DNA of 64,000 bases from Delphinus delphis (GCF_949987515.2 NC_082692.2:86685488-86749487); one strand, 5' to 3'. Counted from the first letter of the stretch, positions 12,096 through 23,333 are shown. Numbers and translations are program-made. Notes: generated from the sequence alone by a model not told the origin.

Positions 12096-13846
12096 AACAA
12101 AACCCCCAAATCATGAGAATATATTGTCCTCGGGCCTTCACTATTCATTCGAGGATAAAGAATACGATGCTGGAATTGCTTCCTCCTTTGTCTGGACATT
12201 TCTTAACTGTGGCTGGATAGGGAATAGAATTGGTTCTGAAACCTCAGAGCCAATTGAGATAAAAGAGATGCACTAACTCTCACACTGATTTGCCCCCCTT
12301 CCTTCAGTCTTAGGGGAACAGCCATATGCTCCCAGGTTCCCCTCCATGGAAGACCTTGAACAGAAACTTCATCGGGGTGGGAGAGATGAGACAGACATGC
12401 CGAACAACTCAAACTTCAATTCCTGCAAAGTTTCCAGAGGCCTAGCCCTACCCTACAAATCTTAAGCTTACAAAGTTGCTAGATCGAGAAATAAAAAGGA
12501 GAAAATGCCAGTCCGGGGGCAAGAGAGGCACCCCTTGCTAAGGAATTATTCCAAATGGGAACACATCAATATATGCAGGTAAGTGCAGCATAGGGTCGCT
12601 GGTATCTAACATGGAGAGGATGTGCAATACTTATGCCGGGCATTTCAAAACTAGATAAAAAGGTACGGAATCCCGGATGTAAAAGACTACTGTGATTCTG
12701 CGGGGGGGCGGCGGGGGGGAAACATCCACTGCTTTTCACCTCCTGATGCCACAAGGAATATTGTTATGAGGGATACTTATTTCTCTCGAGGTTTTTCCAA
12801 CTCCCCAAATATTGAGCAGCTGCCTGAGAGAGGGAAATTGGTTCCTATCCTTTGCAGTTTTCATTTATTAAAATGCACGTCACTTTGAATGCTATGTGTG
12901 ACAACCACTGACATTTTGGGCAGGGGAGGGGAATAATTAATTGTCATATAGGGTAGAACAGGAACATGTCTGGTAATTCTATGGTAAACTGCTTAACACA
13001 GGGAGGAAACTGTTATCTTCCCAGATGCCTGACAAATTACCTGCTTTCATTGGTTTAACGCTCTGAATAGTAGGTGTCTGCATATTTTAGTTTATGCATT
13101 GTTTGTTCACAAAAAAGGCAACATTTTTGCCAAAGATTTCTTTACATAAAAACATGCAAACTCTTAGGAAATGTGTTTATAAAGACGCCAGCTCTGCCTG
13201 TAGTCTTATGGACGTCTTCTCTTCCGTTACAACTAATGTTATGGTTTGAGAGGATTCTTTTATGGATGAAGAATGCTATATGTGAAGAAAAATATGAAGT
13301 AGTATTCTATACTTTTTAAAGATCTTATAGCTTATCAACTCCTCCCCTGCCCGCCTTACTATCTGTGAGTTACTTTCCTTCAGAACTGGGGGAAAGGGGA
13401 GGTTTTAAAATGAGTTATTTCTTCTTGGGTCTTTTACGAATACTTTTATTAAATATTGAATAAATTTAAAAATATCAAAGATATATGTAATTGAAAACAC
13501 TGCTACAATGAAGACTTGTAAATCTCCCACCCACTTTGAGAAAAAGAACACTACCCATATGTTATCTTGACAAGCTGAACTTCCCAAGTCCACAAATGAT
13601 AAGAGCACCATGAACAGCCCAGAAGAACGCACCGAGGTGGCTCTGCTCTACCAGGGACCAAGAATTACTGCATAACGACAGCAGGATATAACAGACACTC
13701 TAAGTGCAATACTGGTGCCGAGGGAAGAAAGGGAGCAGAACAGAAAGGCCAGAAACAGTCCCTACCACACAGGGAAGCTGGTATTGCCCCTTGATGCGGA
13801 AGAGATAGGCTTTTCTCCAAGTGGTACTGGAAAATCCATATTAAAA
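12096..13846. other. Single-copy sequence, nothing recognised
   Basis: Only a G-rich run (12702-12719) stands out. No exon or repeat was identified. Confidence 0.55.
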
Positions 13847-13858
13847 AAATGAAGCTGG

Positions 13859-14063
13859 GGCTTCCCTGGTGGCGCAGTGGTTGAGAGTCTGCCGGCCGAT
13901 GCAGAGGACACGGGTTCGTGCCCTGGTCCGGGAGGATCCCACATGCCGCGGAGCGGCTGGGCCCGTGAGCCATGGCCGCTGAGCCTGTGCGTCCGGAGCC
14001 TGTGCTCCGCAACGGGAGAGAGGCCACAACAGTGAGAGGCCCGCGTACCGCAAAAAAAAAGAA
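13859..14063 (+). mobile_element. CHR SINE (short type)
   Basis: Typical start, GGGTTCGTGCCC box and A-tail. Target duplication AAATGAAGCTGG / AAATGAAGTTGG at 13847-13858 and 14064-14075 (one mismatch). Confidence 0.96.
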
Positions 14064-14923
14064 AAATGAAGTTGGACTCCAACCTTACACCATATATAAA
14101 AAGGTGCTGTGAAAGGCATTATTTATATTAAATTTTTAGAAGAAAACAGGTGAGTAGTTCTATGACTTCAAGGTAGAGATCATGTTTGAGACTAAAAGCA
14201 CAAACTGTCAGAAAAGACTGATATATTTGATGACATTCAATTAAGGGATTAGGTTCCTTGGAAGACATCCTAAAGAGAAGGGAAAGATGGTTACAAACTG
14301 GGAGAAAACGTATAAAACTACTGAGGGACTCGTATCGGACTATGTTTTAAAAAATCCTACAAACCAAGTGAAAAAGATGCAAAATCCAATAGAGAACTGG
14401 GGAGAGCCTGGACAGGGACTCCATACACAGAAAAAGAAACTCAAATATGATGAATGTACATATGAAAAAAAACACAGTCAGCTCCGTGTATTTGGGGGCT
14501 TCACATCTAGGGATACGGACAGCTGACTACTTTCACTTGACTACACCATTTTATGTAAGGGACTTCTGCCCCTATGGATTTGGGTATCTGCAAGGGCTTC
14601 TGAAACCAGTCCCCTGAGGATACCGAGGGTATGTGCTCAACTTCATTGATGATTAGAGAAAAGCAAATTTAAACCATAGTGAGCTACCTCTCCATGTAAA
14701 TTACATTGGAAAAGTTAAGAATTCAGACAGTACCAAGTGTCGACAGGGATGTGCAGCAACAAGAATCTCTCTACCATGATGATGAAAAACGATCTGGCAT
14801 TAGTGAAACTGAAAAGGTATATGCCCTCCTTTCCTTCACATCCTGTCCTTCCTTCCCCTCTTTCCTTCCATCCATCCACTCACCCACCCACCTACACGTA
14901 AGTACCTACGTTATCTCCTAGAG

Positions 14924-15048
14924 CAGTGGTTCTCAAAGGGTGGTACGCAGACCAGCAGCATCTAAAACCGGAGGGTGATGCATGGGACCTCGTGTTTACA
15001 CAAGCCTTCCAGGTGATTCTGATGCCTGTTCACACTCGAGAACCACTG
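14924..15048 (-). mobile_element. hAT DNA transposon (MER5A-type), internally deleted
   Basis: Inverted ends CAGTGGTTCTCAAAG and CTCGAGAACCACTG. A perfect 8-bp duplication TCCTAGAG lies at 14916-14923 and 15049-15056, the hallmark of hAT elements. At 125 bp it is shorter than the family's roughly 190 bp. It is non-autonomous and codes for nothing. Confidence 0.93.
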
Positions 15049-15056
15049 TCCTAGAG

Positions 15057-15774
15057 GGATTTTTATACCTTGAGACTGGTGTCAGAATGAAAGTTACAAA
15101 TGAGGTTCCATTCTCCTCTCCCACTGTTCTTTGCTATCAAATAGGCAAAATGAAAAAAAGCGGGGAAAAAAAGTGAGACTCTTCTTAATACCCAGTGAGT
15201 GTGGGAGTGGGGGTGACGAGAGGCGGACACTCACACACTGTTGGGTGTTACACAGAGAGGCTTATTTGGCAACACTTAATAAGTAAGAACCGCTAAAAAT
15301 GCAGATCATCTGACAAAAGAACTAGAGACGTGTCCTAAGAGAATTATTTACGATTGGCCAATGCTGTCGTTTAATTGACAGATACAGTTAGATCAAGTCC
15401 TGCAGCCTGGATGTCCCCCAGAAGTGGGCTGTGTAAATCATGAACTGTCATTACGGTGACAGCTAAATGACTCATCACCGCCAAGAAGTCCCCGATCAAA
15501 CCTACTTCCTCCAGATTTCTGAAAACCAGGATTCATTTGGGTAACAAGGTCCTTTCTAAAAACACAGTTTCTTCTGGCAGGAGGACTCTGCCCACATTAT
15601 TCGGCATCACTTTAGATTACTTTCCCATTTACTACTGGGAAGGGAAGTGTTTGTAGAAGTAGGAGGGTCTGTGGCTAGGAGGATACAGGATAACTTCAGA
15701 GGCTGGGGTGGCTCTGAGAAGGACAGTGGTTAAAAAAAAACAACTGAAGGTTAGTGTAGTTTTATCTGTGAAAG

Positions 15775-15813
<39 letters not shown>

Positions 15814-16093
15814 TGTGTGTGTGTGTGTTTATTTTATAGACAAAACGTCACTGACCTACAGTTTTTCGCTTGTAAACTAGAGAGTACAAAATTATTCCCT
15901 TGAAAACTCTGCTTAAGCAAAGTAACGTTTCTGGTATTAACCAACAGATGGTTAAATTTTCGATCTGCATTTGAATGTCTGAGATAAGAGCTTGTCTTGC
16001 TGCCTACTTATCTAGAGGAAGAATTAAGAAAATCTGCCAGAGAACTTAGGGAGCGAGAGAGTCCTCTTCCAGTACTTTTGGTGTAACGTGGAA
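15057..16093. other. Single-copy sequence with AC/GT tract
   Basis: Apart from the palindromic microsatellite nothing is recognised. Confidence 0.55.
15777..15828. repeat. (AC)17(GT)9 palindromic microsatellite
   Basis: Uninterrupted AC from 15777 to 15810 is followed at once by GT to 15828. The inner 36 bases are a perfect inverted repeat able to form a hairpin or left-handed DNA. Confidence 0.98.
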
Positions 16094-16285
16094 CAGAGGT
16101 TCTCTAACTTGAACGAGCACCAGACTCACCAGAATGAGCTTGTTAAACACAGGTTGCTGGGCGCCACTGGCAGGGATTCTGGCTTAGCAGGTCTGGAGTG
16201 GGGCTGGAGAATCTGCGTTTCTAACAAGCTCTCAGGTGATGGTGATGCTGCCGGTCGAGGACCAACCATACTTGGAGAACGAACG
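16094..16285 (+). mobile_element. hAT DNA transposon (MER5A-type)
   Basis: Diverged ends CAGAGGTTCTCTAACTT and CTTGGAGAACGAACG. Internal AGCTTGTTAAACACAGGTTG, GGTCTGGAGTGGGGCTGGAG and AGGTGATGGTGATGCTGC match MER5A-type elements at full length. Confidence 0.88.
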
Positions 16286-17119
16286 ACTTCGAAGAAACTT
16301 CCGGAGACGCTTCAAAAGTCAGAAAAGCTTTCCTTGATCCCTACTGCCACTCAAGACCCGTATTCTCCACAACTGAACACTGGTGCCACTAATTTTCTTT
16401 CACTTTTGCACTATTTCAAATGATTTTTTATTACAAGCTGATGAGTATAATCAAATGTATTTGAAAAAACTATTATTCTGCCAGTCAGGGGGCCGGTAGA
16501 CTGGGAATGAGACCGCTTCCCCAAGGTTCCCCAACACACACACACAATGCAATATGCCCTTGGTGAAGAAACAGGAGCGCAGGCCATCTGAAGTAGATGA
16601 ACTCATTCTTGACAGTTCTGTGCTCGCCTCTCCGCCGCATGGCCCGACGGCCTCTCACTCATATGATGACACCTGCCATACCACTGAAGGGGACGCTGCC
16701 AGGAACACGGCTTTGTGCGCTTCAGAGAGGATGCTATGCTCTCTGCTGAATCCCACACTGGTGGAGAGTGCGGGAGGGTTACTTTGGCTCTGGTGGGCCT
16801 TCACCCAGAGCTGCTGACGGTATTCCTCTGTACCTCCCCAACTCAGCCATAGCCTCTCCCTGCATTACTGATGCGGGTAGGAAGTCATGTATAAATACTG
16901 CACTTTTCCTCACTGCTCCATATGTCTGTTTCTGCCGGCCATGGCAGGCCGTTGACAGGAATGTGGTGAGCGGGGCAGTCCCCTCCCCTGTGACCGCCTG
17001 CCTCACAGCAGCGCGCAGCTATACCGATGGGAGCCATTAGAGGCCTGGGACCCGGCCTCACGTGTCACCGCGTACACCTTTCCAGACCAAAGTGGGACCC
17101 ACTTGAGCCATTCCTCATT

Positions 17120-17640
17120 CAGAAGTTAACTTGGTAAATATGTCCTGATTAGTTACTGGTTACGTGTCAGGCCCGGGGGTGCCACAGAGAACAAGGCAGT
17201 GTCCCTACCTTCACATTTTCCTGGGGGCTGGGGTCGGAGACGAACGATAAGCAAGGTCGTAAGTGCATGAGTTGTGATAAGTGCCAGAAGGGAAATAAAC
17301 TCTGCAGAGAAAGGTCAATGCAGGTGCGGGTCGGGGGACTCTCAGATCAGGGGCGCTCTCTAGGGGGAGGGACGTTTAAGCTGAGCCCTCAAGGATCAGT
17401 GAACTACGCTGCAGGTGCGGGGGAACAGTCTGTTGGAAAGCCTGGGGAGGGAAGGAGGAAGGTGGGTTCTGGGTGCTGAATGGAGCCCTGCGGGGACCAG
17501 GGCAGATGAAGAGCAGGCAGGTGCGAGGCGTGAGGCTTGTGCAGCCGTAAGGAGACCAGGTCACACAGCGCCCTGCAACCTGGGTGAAACGGTTCCTTTT
17601 ATTCTAAGGGCACGGGGGAGCCGGTGAGGAAGGCACAGAG
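17120..17640 (-). repeat. L2-like LINE fragment
   Basis: Reverse-oriented L2 words: AGAGAACAAGGCAGTGTCCC, TGATAAGTGCCAGAAGGGAA and GACGTTTAAGCTGAGCCCTC. Codes for nothing. Confidence 0.65.
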
Positions 17641-17951
17641 CAGCTCAGAGCTCAGAGTGCGGCTGGCTGGTTGAACCTGCTGGCTGAATGAATGAAAAAT
17701 AAATGTCTTGTATCCCCTCTGCTCTCCCTCCTGGCCTCTTGGGTTCAAATCATGGTCATCTCCTCTCCTTCCGGGCTCCTAACTAGAGCCCTTGTTTCTT
17801 TTCTTGCTCCTCAACCCCTACAGACACATACAAAACCGCACGTGGTCAACCAGCCATGGGCTGAGGGTACATGTGGTGATGAGAGCTCCCAGGCGGTTCA
17901 ATGAACAGAGAACGTGGAAACCAAGTGGAAGGAAGTGCAGGGATAGAGTGA

Positions 17952-18135
17952 TGTGCAGGGTATCATGGGAATACTGTGTGCAGGGCCTCATGGGAAGGCT
18001 CAGTGGAGGGAGCCAGGGGTGTGCAGGGCATCTTGGGAAGGCTCAGTGCAGCGATCCAGGGCTGTGCAGGGCCTCATGGGAAGGCTCAGTGCAGGGATCC
18101 AGGGGTGCGCCCGGCCTCAGGGGAATGCTCAGAAG
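17952..18135 (+). repeat. 43-bp minisatellite, about 4 copies
   Basis: Units start GTGCAGGGCCTCATGGGAAG at 17978, 18021, 18064 and 18107 with exact 43-base spacing, preceded by a partial 26-base unit at 17952. Copies differ by a few substitutions. Because 43 is not a multiple of three, repeat peptides appear in all forward frames; these are not a gene. Confidence 0.95.
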
Positions 18136-19339
18136 GGTATCTAAGCTGGGTGGCAGCTAAGTGGCCTCAGTTCTACGGGGAAAGCAGGACAACTCCCTGC
18201 TGGTTCCCCCACAGCTTTCTACTTACAGAAGAGACAGGGAGAAAGAGGGGAGTAAGCCCTGGTCTAACCCTAAGCTCTACCTTTTCAGTTCTTAACATAA
18301 AAGTGGCTTATGATCCACCGTTAACTGAAGAGAAAACAATAGCCAGTGACAGTAGCCCATGTTGAAAACAGTGACTTTCTCAGCCACAGAGAGACAGGCG
18401 CCATACTCGATAAAGGGCCCCAGGTTGTCAAGGCAGGAGGAGACGGGCTTGCTTTTTCCACACCTGCTTTGCTTAAACTAATTCAGAATAGAAAGCCATT
18501 TCTGAAACAAAGCTTTGAGAATCTATCGATAGGTCGTTTAAGCGAGCACACTCTTACTTGCAGGAAAAGGATGCCGGGCTCCACACTGCTGTGTAGAGGT
18601 CAAGTTTATGTTCATCTAATTAGCCACCATTAAGTCTGTACGACCACTGGGCTGATTCTCAGCGGACTCATCGTTGCTTTGCTTTAAAGCAGTAAATTCA
18701 TCTAATTGAGTATTGAATGTAGCTAATTAAATATGAAAATAGGACTGTGTACACTCAAGTTTCCAGAATATTCCTTAAACTTGTTGCTCTGCATTAGCAT
18801 TTCCTATAGAAATCTGTTTTCCTAGTCAACTGGCTTATTAATAGAGTGAGGGAGAAAGGGTCACAAAGACATACATCTTTAGTTTTCTGGCAAGTCACGG
18901 TTATTGGGTGAAGTTTTGGCTTTTCAAAACCAACAACATTTATGGCCGAAAGAGTCACAAATCCTCTTCTATGATACTTTTTTGGTAACTGAGAGGCAAA
19001 AGAACATAAGCTTTCTCAAATCATCCATTCTTAAAGCTGCCTGGGGCGTTAATGAGAACTCTCCGCTCCACTCCCCCTCCCATGCCCTGCCCCACGTGAA
19101 TGACCAGAGGCTCTACGGAAACCCCTCTCATTTGTAAGAAAACAGATCCAAGTAACAGCAGGCTGACAGAGGTGTTAAGCACACATGGCTCGAGTGAGAC
19201 CGTGGTGTCTGCAAGAGAGCCCCACAAAGGCAGGAGCAAATTTTAAAAACCAACCCAAGTGTCCCATATAACATGGGTGACTTTGATAAAATGACTTATA
19301 CGAGAGAAGAATGCACAAACTTTAGAATTATAGCACAGA
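18136..19339. other. Single-copy sequence with homeodomain-like cluster
   Basis: The TAATTA-rich block at 18600-18830 is the only notable content. Confidence 0.5.
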
Positions 19340-19515
19340 TGTGGCTCCTGGCCCCATTTATAACTCCTTTGCGTTTCAGTTTCTTCATCTTTGAAATGGG
19401 GATAATAACACCACCTATCTCTTGGTGCTGCTGTGAGGATTTGACGGGGAAATACATGGTTGGCGCTTAGCACATCACCAGCATGTAGTAAGTGCTCGAT
19501 AGATACTACTATGGT
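19340..19515 (+). repeat. MIR SINE
   Basis: TTCAGTTTCTTCATCTTTGA, AATGGGGATAATAACACCAC, CTGTGAGGATTTGACG and GTAAGTGCTCGATAGATAC are a forward MIR. Confidence 0.82.
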
Positions 19516-19529
19516 TAGAGTTTGGGAAT

Positions 19530-19748
19530 AACAGATACACACTACTATATACAAAACAGATAAACAACGAGGACCTACTATATAGCACAGGGAACTATAG
19601 TGAATACCTTATAATAACCTGTAATGGAAAAGAATGTGAAACAGGATACATACCCACATATATGTGTATAACTGAATCACTTTGCTGTACACCTGGAACA
19701 CTGTAAATCAACTATACCTCAATAAAAGAATAAAAATTTTAAAAAGTA
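19530..19748 (+). mobile_element. LINE-1 3'UTR fragment
   Basis: Contains ATATAGCACAGGGAACTATA, GTAATGGAAAAGAATG, TGTATAACTGAATCACTTTG and the terminal CTCAATAAAAGAATAAAAA. This is a 5'-truncated L1 tail in forward orientation. Confidence 0.88.
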
Positions 19749-22700
19749 CTGTGGCTGCTGAAAGGAATATCACTGCCATTTATCGACACATTTTACTTGC
19801 CATCTTGAAAATGTGCATGCAGATTTTTAGAGAACGTGTTAGCTGTTGTAATTTTTCATTTGAAGCCTAAGTCCCAACCAGAATTATTTCTCTGTTGTGT
19901 AATCAAACAGCAAAGGTCATTAATGCTGAGTTTCTGGCTGACCTCAGAGGAGGCGGGAGGAATGAACGATACTGCCTAGTGTGTCCCTCCTTTACCCTCC
20001 CCCAGGCCTCCGTTCGTGGGAAGAGCCTCCTCAGAGCGTCCCCTGGGTGGCCTTCCCTGGTCCTGGAGGGGCACAGCTGGGTGGAGTCACGGGCACAAAG
20101 CCAGCTGAGCCGCAGACCTCCTCATCTCTGCACACACCCTTCCCGCACAACAGGTCACCAGCTTTAGCCGGATTCCAGCCACAGCCCTAGAGCTGCGAGG
20201 CTCCCTGTCCCATTACCCTGTGAACGTGAGATCCCCAGGGCCAATTAATTTATCCAAGAAGAAGACTGCACCCCTTGATAACCTGAAAGCCTCTTCCCTT
20301 CTCACTTGCCCAGCCTTTCACTTTAACAGTGCTTCTGAGTATTCTAAGTCACCCTAGGCAAGTGAAGGCTTTCCGAAGCATGAAGCAGCTGCTAAGTTAA
20401 ACTTTAAATCTCACATAGGCAGGGGCCCTGTCTTGATGCTCCACAGGACGCCACAGTCACCGGAAAAGCACAAAGAACTGCTGTAAGTCACCTGATCCTA
20501 CAACCCCAGGGTGGGCAGTAGGCACATCTTATACTCTCCTTCGAAGAGCTCCAAATATCTCAACGCATCCCTTAACACACGGCGCAGATCACCGGGATGT
20601 GTGCACTCTGTGCAACGTCCTTTAACGACCAGGCAACTTTGTGTGCTGTCGGTGTTTTTCTATTGTGATTAAAGGTACAATAAGGTATGTTTGCAACAAG
20701 AGGCAAAGCCATTGTTCTGCATCATTAAGTTCACAGCAGCCCCTAAAAGAAACTGTGGGCAGCTTGCCAAAGGCCCTAATGAAGAGCATCTCTTTGAATT
20801 ATCTCTGGATGAGGAAAGGATCAAGTCTGAGCCCCAGAATATTTGATCCTCTTTGTGCTGCTGTTACAAGTGCTTACGGAAGCCAGACACACCGGACCTT
20901 CTGGAACCGTAATTTATGGAAACCTTAATTTCTCTGCTCTAATAAGGCTTTGCATAATAAGACTGGGAATGCAATTATTAATTCCTGCAAGTGTTTCGTG
21001 AATTCCTTTATGCTACGGTTCAGGACTTCCAAAGAATGGGAGAAAGGGGAAATTTACTTAGTTGGCACAAGGGTAATGGGTCTGAAAAGTAGTTTGAGTT
21101 TCCTGAAAATACATCTGCATGGCTTCCCAAATTGCTGACAAAGTGTATTCCAGATGGAAGTCATTTATCAGCAATTTACTGCACGATGCTTTGGCCAGAA
21201 ATATTTCCATATAAATTCACCTAGTAAAAAAACAAACAAACAAAAGCCAGGCTCCCTCTTTCTGAAGGCAGAGAGGGGAGGAGCCCAAATAACACAGACA
21301 AATAAAGCACAAGTTAATGCAGATTTGCAGGAAATGCGGTAGGGTTGCCTTTTGGAGGGTGCCAGTTTAATTCTTACAGCTACAGCAATGTACGTGAAAT
21401 AATACTTGCGTGCATTGATGGTTAAAAGAACAAAAAGCAAGTTATTATAACTCCATTTTTACACAGAGCATTTATTTTCTATGCAGCGGTGAGTGACCGT
21501 ATACAACCACCTTGGTGATCGTTTTGTCGTTCTGCTTGTTTCACTTCTGAATGCCTGACTCACTGAGCACCAGGGCTCACTGCACATGGTAACTTGGCAA
21601 ATTTAGGATTACAACGTTACCATATGATCACATAAGGGGTGAGGGCCAGATCTCCAGTGGCAATAGCACTTCTGCCCAGACCTCCAATGTGCCCTCGGAC
21701 TGCTCTGAAAGGACGGGAATCCAGCAAAGCCCTGAGCGTGAAGTCATACCTCAGAAGTATTACTTCCCAAACTTATTTAAGAGGATTGTTTTTTGTAAGC
21801 TATGTGCTCTCCACACAGGAGGGTGGTGGAGGCGCCTAAGTCCCAAAAGATAAGATTTGTTTTGACCTTCTCTATGCCTCAGTGCCGGTGCGCGCGCACA
21901 CACCCACCCACACCCATCCCTTTTATTCACCCAATCATTAGAATTTGTCCACTGAGGCAGCCAACTCACAAGCAGCCCAGTCTCGCTGTGTTTTTAATGC
22001 TAAGCGCCCTCTGCTGGCTCTTGAAAAAATGGCACCCAATTGACGGCTAATCAAATTCTTTTTTAAGCTGAGTCTAGCCCCTTTGAAGACTATATTAATA
22101 TACCATGTATTGTCATAAATTAAACAGCAAGCACCGTTTTTCTCAGTATAACAACCTTCTTCTAATGTGCTAATGTTAACATTCCTTTGTAACAGAATTA
22201 TGATTTTCTGATTACTGGAGAAAAATTTGAAGGAGTTAGAATGATTTAAGGGGAAAATCATTAACTGTCAGGTATAGCAGTGTGAAAACCTCCTAGGTGA
22301 GGATAAGACCGGAATATTAAAAAATAAAACACTCAGCATGAACATAAGGTAAGTTCTCTGGGTCGTACCGTAAATACCCCATTTCATCTCCACTGAAATT
22401 TTCTGCTAGCGACGCTGCAGAAGTTTAGAGGAGTCATCGGCTGTGGACGAAAGCACCCGAGATCAAGCCACTTGCTCTGGAAGTTCTTAAAGTTTTCACA
22501 GGAGGAGGTATAGAAATGGCAAGTGTGAAGCGTGAATCTGAACCACATGTTCTGTTACGAGAAGTTGCTGAGAGACTGAAGAGTGCAGTAGACGCCTGTG
22601 CTCTCCTGAAAAGAGCGCCTTACAACTATTCGTAAACAGAGACAAAACCGTGCCAGCATTAATCATCCTCCACGTCTTCTGCAACTTGTTCACAGGGTGT

Positions 22701-22980
22701 GTGACCACGCGTTGACCCTGCCTAGGACATCTGTCCGCCACTCCGGGGAGAGCGGGCAATTGTAAAGGAGCTTTGTGACATTATAGCTCGAACCACACCT
22801 TATGGCCCTCAGCATCTACTGAAATATTCAAATACAAGTATTTAGGTGCCACTGAAAAGGAAATCACCTAAGAGACTTAATAGAAAATATGCAGAAACGT
22901 CAGAGAGGCTGTCACATTCCAAGTACACACACGCACAGAAATCCCCAATTCCTTCCCCAGAAGTTACGCTCAGCCAGGTG
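19749..22980. other. Long repeat-poor stretch in the intron below the alternative exon
   Basis: About 3.2 kb without a recognisable retroelement, which is unusual in this window. No exons are seen. Such repeat-poor flanks often surround regulated promoters, but here that is inference. Confidence 0.5.
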
Positions 22981-23024
22981 AGTGCCCGGGCGCTCCCACA
23001 GGAAAAGAGGCAGCGCGTCGTTAC

Positions 23025-23093
23025 CTGACAAACTTCGTAGAGTAATTTGTACTGCTCCTCTGGCTTCTGCAGGCTGCACAAACTGCATCCCAT
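23025..23093 (-). CDS. PDZRN3: Alternative first coding exon of a PDZRN3/PDZRN4-type protein (short isoform)
   Basis: Seen: on the minus strand an ATG at 23093 in a strong Kozak context (AACATGG) opens 23 codons reading MGCSLCSLQK-PEEQYKLLYE-VCQ. They end exactly at CAG|GTAACG (donor GT at 23024-23023), so the intron is phase 0. Known: PDZRN3 and PDZRN4 are multi-PDZ E3 ubiquitin ligases with an amino-terminal RING. Both have shorter isoforms that start at an internal promoter with an MGC..C..QK.EE.YKLLYE peptide and join directly to PDZ sequence, losing the RING. Inferred: this exon starts that RING-less isoform, which could act as a scaffold or a competitor of the ligase. Gly2 with Cys3 and Cys6 suggests membrane anchoring by N-myristoyl and palmitoyl groups. 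The next exon would lie below position 1, so the window holds no other coding exon. The choice of PDZRN3 over PDZRN4 rests on remembered peptide similarity and could be wrong; the family call is firmer. Confidence 0.75.
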
Positions 23094-23095
23094 GT

Positions 23096-23161
23096 TTAGA
23101 GAACCGGCAGACGAAGGCTGCAGGACTCGCCGGCGCCCGGGAGGAGCAGCGCCTTCAGCAT
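23096..23161 (-). CDS. Upstream ORF in the leader of the alternative first exon
   Basis: On the minus strand an ATG at 23161 opens 21 codons (MLKALLLPGAG...VL) and stops at TAA 23098-23096, two bases before the main ATG. A second uATG at 23169 gives a 4-codon ORF. Both precede the strong-context main start, so they could reduce or gate translation of the short isoform. The small hydrophobic peptide has no recognised function. The ORF is certain in sequence; its inclusion in the mRNA and its use are inferred. Confidence 0.4.
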   Translation of the reverse strand: MLKALLLPGAGESCSLRLPVL

Positions 23162-23293
23162 GCAGGCATGAAGGTGTCCTCGGAGAGCCTCAGGTGCCAG
23201 GTGCTGCGACACGACACTGCACGCTGGCGGTGCTCTCCTCAGAGGCTGCAAACAACTCTCTCCCCTTCCACGCTCCCTTCCCTAGCAGCAGCA

Positions 23294-23333
23294 TGCACGC
23301 GCACACACAGACACACACGCACGCACACACACC
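23294..23333. repeat. Interrupted CA microsatellite in the predicted leader
   Basis: CA units with CG and GA interruptions just upstream of the alternative first exon, inside the predicted 5'UTR of the minus-strand transcript. Confidence 0.9.

Noticed and set aside
17792..18365. Overlapping frames encoding repeats such as GKAQCRDPG and VQGLMGRLS
   Set aside because: They are the 43-bp minisatellite read in three frames.
22496..22759. 87-codon minus frame near the alternative exon, considered as a second exon
   Set aside because: No matching acceptor/donor pair and no similarity to PDZ or RING sequence.
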